64,000 nt of DNA from Granulicella sp. (GTDB lineage Bacteria; Acidobacteriota; Terriglobia; Terriglobales; Acidobacteriaceae): the NCBI GenBank assembly GCA_027450185.1, contig DAIDKF010000012.1, forward strand, positions 1-64,000, written 5' to 3'. Positions 33,573 to 40,819 of this stretch are shown here, piece after piece (position 1 is the stretch's first letter; each line of letters opens with the position of its first letter). The translations under genes were made by a program, and so were the position numbers. The notes below the pieces were generated by a model that ran no database searches, was not told where the DNA came from, and worked only from the letters and a program-made list of their open reading frames with translations.

Positions 33573-34916
33573 TCAAAAAATGAAGCGTGCGAGCAGATAG
33601 ACGGTATTGTTATCGCTCGCATTGCGCCCCGCGCCATCATAATTCGTGGATCCGCCGTTGAAGCGCGTGTAGCCGGTATATTGCACAGCGAGATCCACGT
33701 TCTGCAAGGGCCAATAGGACACATTGGCGATGTATCCCGCACTGCGCGGACTGCCATTGGCGCTGCCGGCGATTGCAGCCTGGGGATACAGGAAGGTATC
33801 CCCTGTGCCGGAGGTATCAAACCCACCGATGGCCGCGGTGTAACGATCGCCAAAGTGGTACTCGACGTTGGCGTTACCGGAGTTCATCTTATGGTCCGGC
33901 AACTCTCCGGGATTGGCAGCAGCGGTCGCCAGCAGTGAAGCTGTCTGGTGGATGAAGGTGCCGCGCACCGAGAGGGTATCCTTGCGGTGGATGGTCAGAT
34001 CATATTGAAGATCCGGGCCAAAGTCTGTGTAGGTGTCCTCTGGTCCAGTAATGGATCCGGGTGTTGACGCCATGTGCATGCCATAGGCACCGACTTCGAG
34101 ATTGTATTTGGCTCCGATCTGCTGCCACGCCACTCTCCAGTACGGTGCGACGCCGCGGATGTTGTAGGTAGCCGTGGTGCCGTCGGTGGGCTGAGCGCTC
34201 CCGATATGGTCGGAGCGGTAGATTGTTCCAGCGGCGTACAGGTGCTGATTCCACATGGTGTACGCGCCGATACCAGCCACATCCTGGGCCAGCAGGCCGT
34301 TGATGATGGGGGCAGCCGCGGGTTGCGGGGCCGAGTCGCTGAGGATGAACGGATAACCCCAGGCCGGCGTGTCATTCCACAGATCTTCCAGCGTGGGATT
34401 GTTGTTCAGCGTGACGCCATAGACCAGCTCCTTGCCTCCGACCTTGGTCGTGTTGGCGTAACGAATGTCCGTGTTGTCCATGCCGAAGTGGTCGTCTTGT
34501 GCGCTATAGGTCACCTGCAGGAAGCTGCCGAGATGATCACCCCAGGCGCCCGCCAGGAAGAGCGACACGTCCTGCGGAAACTCGAAGTTACCGTTCTGCG
34601 TGGTGCCCTGCGGAGCCTTGGTGCTGGTGAAAGAGGTCTCAAACCAGGCGCCCAGCGGCAGGACCGTGAGCAGGTTCATGGGCGCGTAGCGTTGGCTGGC
34701 GGCGGCTGAAATGAGGTCGCGATTGGCTGCCTTGTTGACGTACCCGAGAAGTTTGAACTCGCGGCCCGCTGCATTCAACTCCGGGGGCGCGGTATGGCAG
34801 CCGGTGCAGGGCAATCCAGTCTGGCGCGCATAGCTGGGAAGTGCGTGGGCACTGGGGACGAAGCCACCCAGAGCGATGAGTGCCGTCACCAAAGAAAGCA
34901 CAATTGTACGTCTCAT
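33573..34916 (-). CDS. Cytochrome-barrel outer-membrane protein, Cyc2-like layout
   Basis: 447 residues; the ATG at 34916 is chosen for its ideal AAGGAGG ribosome site over an upstream in-frame start. A signal peptide is followed by ALPSYARQTGLPCTGCH then PELNAAGREFKLLGY, a monoheme segment much like the N-terminus of fused cytochrome-porins (Cyc2) of iron oxidisers. The remaining 390 residues have alternating polar/aromatic strands (for example ALPLGAWFETSFTS-like, DVSLFLAGAWGDHL) and end in VYLLARFIF, a terminal aromatic strand typical of outer-membrane barrels. First gene of the electron-transport operon. Iron oxidation is only one possibility; related barrels with unknown roles exist. Confidence 0.8.
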   Translation of the reverse strand: MRRTIVLSLVTALIALGGFVPSAHALPSYARQTGLPCTGCHTAPPELNAAGREFKLLGYVNKAANRDLISAAASQRYAPMNLLTVLPLGAWFETSFTSTKAPQGTTQNGNFEFPQDVSLFLAGAWGDHLGSFLQVTYSAQDDHFGMDNTDIRYANTTKVGGKELVYGVTLNNNPTLEDLWNDTPAWGYPFILSDSAPQPAAAPIINGLLAQDVAGIGAYTMWNQHLYAAGTIYRSDHIGSAQPTDGTTATYNIRGVAPYWRVAWQQIGAKYNLEVGAYGMHMASTPGSITGPEDTYTDFGPDLQYDLTIHRKDTLSVRGTFIHQTASLLATAAANPGELPDHKMNSGNANVEYHFGDRYTAAIGGFDTSGTGDTFLYPQAAIAGSANGSPRSAGYIANVSYWPLQNVDLAVQYTGYTRFNGGSTNYDGAGRNASDNNTVYLLARFIF

Positions 34917-35448
34917 GATCCTCCTTAAAACTCGCAACAATAATCTCAAATCGCTACTGAAGATTCCGTCGCTCGGTCGTTGCGCAACGGCTTGTCAAGA
35001 CTCCCACCTGATGCCATGGGAGAGTAGCGTTTGATTATCGTGCAGGTAGGCCGGAAGGCCTGTATGTGACGGGAGTCACCAACTTTTTTTCACGATGTGT
35101 TCCACGTCCAGAGACCGGTCGCAAACTAGGCAGAAAGATCTGGCCAAACTACGCGAATCACATAGTAAAGACTGAGCAAAACACGATTTACCGTGAATGT
35201 TGAAACGGTGAGAGCGGAGCGTAGTTGAAGCTCGAATATGACATAATTGTCATCTTCGATCTACCGCCCTTAACACCTGGAACTGTCCTATCTCAACCTA
35301 GGCTGATCAAGCTCAGGCAATGAAGTGAAGCATCAGCAAACAGCTAATGAGTAACGCGGAAGACTACATGAAACCCAGCATGAACACTTTGTCATTTTGT
35401 GCTGAAAGAAATTCTACGAATTGAATTTAGGATCGCAATAAATCCCAT
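34917..35448. other. Long intergenic region with promoter elements
   Basis: About 530 bases lack a convincing gene. It contains a Crp/Fnr-like dyad at 35065-35080 and a small hairpin (AGGCC-GGAA-GGCCT) at about 35048-35061. This is the leader and promoter area of the leftward electron-transport operon. The right half, towards 35448, is A+T-richer than the flanks and holds nothing I recognise. Confidence 0.5.
35065..35080. promoter_or_regulatory. Crp/Fnr-family-like operator
   Basis: TGTGA-CGGGAG-TCACC matches the CRP consensus TGTGA-N6-TCACA in nine of the ten defined positions. It lies about 150 bases upstream of the electron-transport operon's first ATG. Crp/Fnr regulators commonly control respiratory genes, but a single 5+5 site can arise by chance. 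Confidence 0.4.
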
Positions 35449-35870
35449 TCATTGGACGAGATTGCAGTCCGAATCCTCGGCGTGAGTGAACCGGCCGCAG
35501 TTGGTCATGAACTCGTGGATGCAGAAGCGATGCCGCTCGGCGCCCACCTTGTTCAAGTTCCACGCCGGGTGATTGAAGACCATCAGGACGTTCGTCAGAT
35601 CATTCAACTCGGAGAGAATTTGCTCTAGCCGCTTCATCGACGGAGATGCCGTGAAGGCGGCGAAGGTTTTAATCCAAGACGTCGCGGTGGCGCTGGGCAG
35701 ATTGGGGATGCCGAGATGAATGACCGAGTCGCGGTAAGGCACAGTCCTCTCGACCGAAACGCGAACCTAGCGTGCACAGATGCTCGAGCGCAGCAGCATC
35801 GGCGTCCGGATGTCGTCGTGGGCAGTGATGGAGACCAGAACGGGAAGCTGCAGATGACCTTCGATCAGGC
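35449..35870 (-). pseudogene. Truncated, frameshifted PHP-domain hydrolase remnant
   Basis: Read leftward from about 35860, one frame gives PVLVSITAHDDIRTPMLL, like the metal-binding T-D-H-D region of PHP hydrolases; then, in another frame, VERTVPYRDSVIHLGIPNLP continues into FNHPAWNLNKVGAERHR and ends at a stop at 35449. The N-terminal His motif of an intact PHP domain and the C-terminal third are missing, and at least one frameshift separates the two pieces. The family call is from memory of PHP sequences. Its 5' end meets the glycosyltransferase fragment on the other strand at about 35865, indicating a rearrangement breakpoint. Confidence 0.5.
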
Positions 35871-36119
35871 GGCGTTCCGAATGCGGTGCAGGATGGCTCA
35901 ACCGGCTTCCTGTTTGAGCCCACTCATCCGGATGGACTCGTATGCATGGTGCAGATGGCGTTGAGCAGCACGACGGATCTCGACGCCATCCGCAGACAGA
36001 TGCGGCAGGATGTCGAGCAGCATAGCTGGGAGGGTGCAACGGCCTACCGCGACGGCTATACGCAGAGACCATCCAGAGTTGGTCGCCGCGAGCTTCCAGC
36101 GAACCGGACAGTGCAGTGA
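35865..36119 (+). pseudogene. C-terminal glycosyltransferase (GT4-like) fragment
   Basis: From about 35865 the plus strand reads S-G-G-V-P-N-A-V-Q-D-G-S-T-G-F-L-F-E-P followed by a helical tail with HSWEGATAYRDGY and a stop at 36119. This is the donor-binding end of family 1/4 glycosyltransferases (G-G-x-P-x-A-V-x-D-G-x-T-G). Nothing upstream continues the frame beyond a few codons before a TGA, so the first two thirds are gone. It abuts the PHP remnant at its 5' end. Confidence 0.5.
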
Positions 36120-36188
36120 AGCGACTCGCCATGCGCGCAACGCTCGCCATGCTGTGTACACTGCGGTTCCCAACGCCGCGGGTTCGCC

Positions 36189-37445
36189 TCAGCGCATGAA
36201 CAGGCCCAGCGGGACAGCATCTCCCATCGCGCGATAGCCCGCGGGCGATGGATGAAGATGGTCACCAGAATCGTAGGCAGGCAGAAGGCGATCGGGATGC
36301 AGAGGGTCGCGCACGACCTGATCAAAATCGATGACCGCATCATAGTGCCCGGGCGTGCGAATCCAGGTGTTCACTGCTGTGCGGTCTGCCTCGCTCAGGG
36401 GGCCAGGATGGTAGTAGTTTGAGCCGGCATCTGGCGTAATTGTGGCTCCGAATACGCGCAGTCCGTGCGCGTGTACTCGCTCAATGATCTGCTGATAGGC
36501 TGCAAGGATTTGCCGCACCAGCGCTGCATGTCGTTCGGGCGAGACCTCTCCGTCGCGCGTCAATCCGCCAAGATCGTTCACGCCCTCGAGCACGATGACC
36601 CATCGCACACCAGCCGGCGCAAGCACATCGCTATCGAAACGCGCCAGTGCGTTTGGCCCCAGACCATCGGTCAGCAGATGGTTGCCGCCAATTCCCTGGT
36701 TTGAAACGCCAACGTCCTTCGTGCCCGACGCATGCTGTAGCCGCACCGCGAGCACATCCGTCCAGCGATCGTTGCCATTGGTCGTGGCAGCGTGTCCATC
36801 GGTAATCGAGTCGCCCAGCGCAACCACGGATGCAGCGCCAGGATCCGAAGCAACATCGACCTCGGAGAGCTGAAACCAGTGGTCCGCCTTGCCGGGATTG
36901 GAAAAATTCTGCGCGGCCACCGCATCGCCATGCACGTACCACGACGTGGCGCGAGAGCCCGGATGGCTCGTCTCGCGCGCAGGAGGCGCATCGAGATGGA
37001 ATGAGACTGCGAGGTTTGAGAGTGCACTCACGGGATAAGGGATCGGATCCGACACAAACTCTGCACCCGCCGGAATCATGACATCGCCGGCTCCGGCGAA
37101 GCTCAGCGCTCGATCGCTCGCCGGATCAATCGCCGCCGCATCAGCAGTGAGCGGCCGCGCAATATGCGCCGACGTGATGTGCAGCGGCTCGGTTCCGAAC
37201 GCGTTGGACAGATGCACTCGCAACGCCGTACCGCCGGCGGAGACGTGAACGATCTGGCGCACGGTGACATCGGTTAGATCTGCGGCAGGCAGCGCGTTCT
37301 GCGCTTCGGGAATCTGTTGCGACGCTCCCCACGTAGCAATCCACACTGCCGGCTTGGTGATGGTCTGAGCATTCAGCCCATGTCCCACCGAACATGCAGC
37401 GAGTACGACCCATGCAAACGTGCTGTGAGCAGATGTGATCTTCAT
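36189..37445 (-). CDS. Secreted SGNH/GDSL esterase
   Basis: 418 residues from MKITSAHSTF; the ATG at 37445 has AAGGA at normal distance, while the ATG 18 bases upstream has its GGAG touching the codon. Signal peptide to about LNAQT. The N-terminal 190 residues form a beta-rich accessory domain (VRQIVHVSAGGTALRVHLSN), followed by the SGNH core: block I ALGDSITDG, block II Gly in GIGGNHLL, block III VLEGVNDLG, block V DHLHPSPAGY. This architecture is known in secreted carbohydrate or lipid esterases. No operon partners; it lies inside the remnant-rich zone but is intact. Confidence 0.9.
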   Translation of the reverse strand: MKITSAHSTFAWVVLAACSVGHGLNAQTITKPAVWIATWGASQQIPEAQNALPAADLTDVTVRQIVHVSAGGTALRVHLSNAFGTEPLHITSAHIARPLTADAAAIDPASDRALSFAGAGDVMIPAGAEFVSDPIPYPVSALSNLAVSFHLDAPPARETSHPGSRATSWYVHGDAVAAQNFSNPGKADHWFQLSEVDVASDPGAASVVALGDSITDGHAATTNGNDRWTDVLAVRLQHASGTKDVGVSNQGIGGNHLLTDGLGPNALARFDSDVLAPAGVRWVIVLEGVNDLGGLTRDGEVSPERHAALVRQILAAYQQIIERVHAHGLRVFGATITPDAGSNYYHPGPLSEADRTAVNTWIRTPGHYDAVIDFDQVVRDPLHPDRLLPAYDSGDHLHPSPAGYRAMGDAVPLGLFMR

Positions 37446-37610
37446 CGTCGCGTCCTTGTGCATCTCCGGAAATCAATTGAGTTTCACTGCTGGTGGATCG
37501 TTCGGTGGCACTTCGACAAAGAGGCAGCCCTACGGAGATCCGTGGCAACTGGCTAACAGAATGAATGGGAGGTAATATACTTTGCGCACAATTCACCATG
37601 CGAGTCCAGC

Positions 37611-37638
37611 TCACGGGGCGCTAAATAAGCGCCCGTGA
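37611..37638. terminator. Hairpin after the broken coiled-coil gene
   Basis: TCACGGGGCGCT and AGCGCCCGTGA (37611-37622, 37628-37638) pair with a single bulged G and a 5-base loop. It lies about 22 bases past the leftward pseudogene's stop, a fitting position for its terminator. No T-run follows. Confidence 0.45.
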
Positions 37639-37659
37639 CAAGGGAACACTACTTCGAAC

Positions 37660-38590
37660 CTACAAAAACTCTTTTTGGGCTTGGCCAAATGTTCCGTCTG
37701 CTGTATAAGCTCCAAGCTGTTTGGAAGCATCACCAAGTTCTCCGATGACATGATTGCCAATCCCAGAATTATATAAAGAGCGCTTATCAGCGGAAATGCC
37801 GCCTTTTTGGCTGGGCCGCCATCAGGGTCGTATTCAATAATTACCCCAGACCGACTGCCTCCCCATTGGAGATGGTATAGCCGAAGCCCCAGTGAGCCTG
37901 ATCAAACGCATATGCAATCAAACGCATCAAGTGATCCGCCTCAGCGTTCCTCGAATAAATAACAAAATCTATTTTGTCGGTTGGGATTTTTGCAATTGTC
38001 CTATTAGAGCTTGCCGCAATCCTTGGCCAAGGCCACACGGAGCAAGAGATCGCTCAAGTTGAAGACGTTCAAGTCTCTCTTGCTCGACCTGATGCTGAAG
38101 AATCAAGTTATCGGCCAGTATTTTCTGCTTGTCTATGGCCGCTTCATTTGCCTGTTTTTCAGCCTCCGACGAGTTTTTCCGCGCCTCTTCAGCTTTCGCA
38201 TGGATGGCTTCTGCCTTCTGCCTAGCCATTTCGGCCTTCTCCTTAGCGGCTGCCGAACCCGCTATCGTAATGTTTGCATCAGTTCTGGCCTGAGCAATTT
38301 GAACATCAGCCTGTTTTTTTTGTACGTCTCAAGGTCATCATCCTTCAAGCGGCTAACCGTGTTGCCGAAACCTATAGCCCCAAACGTTCCAGCCAAGCTT
38401 ATGAATGCGGTTATAACTACCACGATTTCAGTTGTGAGTTCCCACCGTAACTCAATTCCCCTATTTTTCGCGTGTTTTCGTATAGAACCATCGCTGCACT
38501 GGCGAGTGTCAGAACTACTCCTACAACATAGATTACGTTTGACTCTGTCAATAGGTGAGAAGCAGAATCGAGACGAAGACTATGAGTCAT
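37660..38590 (-). pseudogene. Two-helix coiled-coil protein gene with five frameshifts
   Basis: Starting at ATG 38590 (MTHSLRLDSASHLLTES) a single coherent protein of about 311 residues can be read to a stop at 37660 only if one base is restored at each of five places: near 38464-38468 (A5 run), 38314-38321 (A8), 37987-37991 (A5), 37844-37847 (G4) and about 37769 (AA). All five are losses in mononucleotide runs or a short repeat; no in-frame stop arises from substitution. The protein has two membrane helices near the N-terminus (VIYVVGVVLTLASAAMVLY and IVVVITAFISLAGTFGAIGF), a coiled coil rich in Ala/Glu/Lys, and a C-terminal domain with IDFVIYSRNAEADHLMRLI. Family not recognised. Confidence 0.75.
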
Positions 38591-38662
38591 GGCGTGTTCG
38601 TTATCACGATGACCGGCGTTGCACTGGTGGCAACGATCATTTACGTAGTGTCATTCGTTTAG
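38582..38662 (+). CDS. Possible 26-residue membrane peptide
   Basis: MSHGVFVITMTGVALVATII followed by YVVSFV and a stop; one uninterrupted hydrophobic helix. The start is overlapped by the start of the broken coiled-coil gene on the opposite strand, and only a weak purine stretch (GAGACGAAG) precedes it. Small single-helix peptides of this size exist as subunits of membrane complexes, but with no neighbours to support it the call is tentative. Confidence 0.3.
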   Translation: MSHGVFVITMTGVALVATIIYVVSFV

Positions 38663-38867
38663 AACAAACGACACCACGCAGGGCAAAGGAAGAATCAAAA
38701 TGAAACACGAGTATCACGAGGGCGATGAAACCCACGAACGATTCAAAAGCTAGGAACAGCTTTATTCCGTGCTCTGAAGTCTAACGCGCCCAAAGTGTCA
38801 AAGCCAGTGCGTACACCCCAAAAAACAGCAGGGCTAATGTCTCCGCTTGCCTCGCCCTTGCCGCCAG
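38663..38867. other. Remnant-bearing spacer
   Basis: No complete gene. Read leftward, the end of this stretch includes a short frame ending L-L-F-F-G-V-Y-A-L-A-L-T-L-W-A-R and a TAG, which looks like the last helix of an unknown membrane protein. Otherwise nothing recognised. Confidence 0.3.
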
Positions 38868-39053
38868 CTAGACAGGGCACCGTTCGCTCATCCACTCCGC
38901 AAACTGCCAGGTGTTCTTTCGCTCACAGCGGCTCAGCAAACCTTGAAGGTAGGCCAGACTGCGCTCCCTTGGCTCCGAACATGCAATCAACCCCGCTATT
39001 CGGTCATGGCACCACAACAACTCACGCTTCCAACCATACATTCGATTCTCCAT
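38868..39053 (-). pseudogene. N-terminal fragment of an IS701-like transposase
   Basis: 61 codons. The segment SEPRERSLAYLQGLLSRCER followed by KNTWQFAEWMSE closely resembles the N-terminal region of IS701-type (DDE) transposases, which carry R-x-x-A-x-x-Y-L-x-G-L-L-S-x-x-E-R-K-N-x-W-Q-L-A-E. The catalytic core is absent and the frame stops immediately afterwards. No inverted repeats could be paired around it. It is a dead fragment marking past insertion-sequence activity. Confidence 0.6.
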
Positions 39054-39352
39054 ATGCCCTCGTGGAGAATTGCCTGCTAGAGCAACTCCAGTCTACCACC
39101 TAGAACTAGTAGCACTAGACGCCCTGCACGATCATGAGCTGAGCATGAATCGACGACAGGTTCGCTGAGCCTGGGGCTGCTGGTTGGGGTCGCCGCGTCG
39201 GCCGACGCCGGATAGTTGCTTGCAGGCAGATGGCGTTGAAGCCCATTGGTGTCGATGTCCGGTCCCGCAGGTTATTCGGCTTATAAAGCACGATCGTCGA
39301 CTGCATCGTGCCCCCAAAACAGAGCAACATTCACTCTGAAACGGTTGTCGGC
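39054..39352. other. Spacer with no recognised gene
   Basis: About 300 bases between the transposase fragment and the PLP enzyme gene. A 71-codon leftward frame exists but has no ribosome site, clear motif or coding-like composition. Nothing else is seen. Confidence 0.3.
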
Positions 39353-40639
39353 TCAAAAGAGTGTTTCGACGATATCGACGACAACATGGTGAGCGTTGAT
39401 GATGAGGAGATGGCGCCATCTATCGAACGTAAGGCAAGGGTGTGAGATATCAAAGGCGATTTTGTCCCCCACCTGAATAGAATCTGCTGAAGTAATCTCC
39501 AAGTAGGCATGCTGGTCCATGATGCGTGTAAGTCGCCAGTGCCCCGGCGTTGCTTGCGGCGTATTGCCCCCCCGCGATACATGAAGAGCTGGCGTTGGCA
39601 AACCACAGTCGAATGCGGCATCACGTTTCCCCATCCCTACAATCGCTTTCGTCGGCTCTGGAACGGAGTGCACGTATGCCCAGACTTGCATCGCCGGCAG
39701 AAGGGTTGATTCCATTTCACGCGCCACCGGGTTGATTCTGGTCGCTCTCTCGAGAGCCATTTTGTAGTCGCCCACATCGTGAGTCAGGTAGCAACCGGGA
39801 CGCAGGACCACCTCAGTAGGGTATTTGATCTCGGAACGGGAAAAAGCCTCTGCTACCAGATCGAACCAGGCAGTCCCGCCGCCGGAGAGGATCATGGAGT
39901 GGCGGCCAAGCGCTCCCTGCGCCACAACGGTCTTCGCGAACTCCACCGCGCGCTGGAGAAGGCCTCGGACCTCTGTCTCATCCTTGCTGATACCCTCGTA
40001 CACCTCTACACCGCAGAGCACGATCGTATCGTGCCAGTGCGCCAGCGCCGTCAGCAGAGCCTCGAGTTGCTCCATATTGCGAACCCCAGTGCGCCCTCCC
40101 TGAAGTCCCACTTCCAGTAAAACCTGCAGACGCTGGCCCTTGGACTGAAAGAAATGTCCCAACTCCGCCAGGTTTTCCACCGAGTCGACCAGGCAGAAGT
40201 AGTCGAACGAAGGATCGCACAGCAACGAAGCAATGATCTCCATATTCTGGCGGCCCACCAGTTGATTTGCCATGAGTACTCGTCGTACGCCGTATGCGTA
40301 GGCCACGCGAGCCTGATGAGCAGTGGCCATGGTGATTCCCCAGGCGCCGGCGTGCAACTGCATGGAGAAGAGTTTTGGCGCCATTGTCGTCTTGCCGTGG
40401 GGTGCCAGCCGCGCTCCATAGGCATCAACAAAGCGTTGCATCCATTGCAAATTGTGGTCGAGCTTTTCTTTGTAGATCACCGCAGCCGGAAGGCTCACGT
40501 CATCTTCCAGCAAATTCCATCCCTGCGCGGCAATCCACTCTGCACTAGCGGGGAGATCCATGGGACCGAGTCCCTTATTCAGTTCGCTGATGGTCTGCGT
40601 CGAGCGTCGAGTCTCACCCCATCTTTTCTCTGCATCCAT
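39353..40639 (-). CDS. D-serine dehydratase / D-threonine aldolase-like PLP enzyme (fold III)
   Basis: 428 residues; ATG 40639 has GGAG six bases upstream. The PLP-binding lysine lies in APHGKTTMAPKLF, the N-terminal barrel signature of fold III enzymes such as D-threonine aldolase, eukaryotic-type D-serine dehydratase and bacterial amino-acid deaminases. The C-terminal DISHPCLTFDRWRHLLIIN carries the His/Cys metal-site pattern (H-P-C) typical of the zinc-dependent DSD1/D-TA branch, and VVDIVETLF is the usual ending. It would cleave or deaminate a D-beta-hydroxy amino acid. Last gene of the leftward catabolic run. Confidence 0.9.
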   Translation of the reverse strand: MDAEKRWGETRRSTQTISELNKGLGPMDLPASAEWIAAQGWNLLEDDVSLPAAVIYKEKLDHNLQWMQRFVDAYGARLAPHGKTTMAPKLFSMQLHAGAWGITMATAHQARVAYAYGVRRVLMANQLVGRQNMEIIASLLCDPSFDYFCLVDSVENLAELGHFFQSKGQRLQVLLEVGLQGGRTGVRNMEQLEALLTALAHWHDTIVLCGVEVYEGISKDETEVRGLLQRAVEFAKTVVAQGALGRHSMILSGGGTAWFDLVAEAFSRSEIKYPTEVVLRPGCYLTHDVGDYKMALERATRINPVAREMESTLLPAMQVWAYVHSVPEPTKAIVGMGKRDAAFDCGLPTPALHVSRGGNTPQATPGHWRLTRIMDQHAYLEITSADSIQVGDKIAFDISHPCLTFDRWRHLLIINAHHVVVDIVETLF

Positions 40640-40819
40640 TTGTCACTCCAGTAAGGTTCCAACTGAACGATTGCATAACGGAGCCGGCGACGGCATAAGA
40701 AGCATTGCACCCATTCGTATCTTCAGCTTGAGTATCATATAGACGCTGATGGAAGCTGGCGATCTGTCTCGAGCCGTCTCCATGACTCAACTCCATCAAA
40801 TCAGATACTGTTCTGCAGT

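Noticed and set aside
38795-39103. 102-codon plus-strand frame
   Set aside because: Low-complexity sequence without domain or ribosome site; the opposite strand holds a recognisable transposase fragment.
39115-39330. 71-codon leftward frame
   Set aside because: No ribosome site, odd composition and no recognisable motif; could be part of an unknown remnant but cannot be supported.
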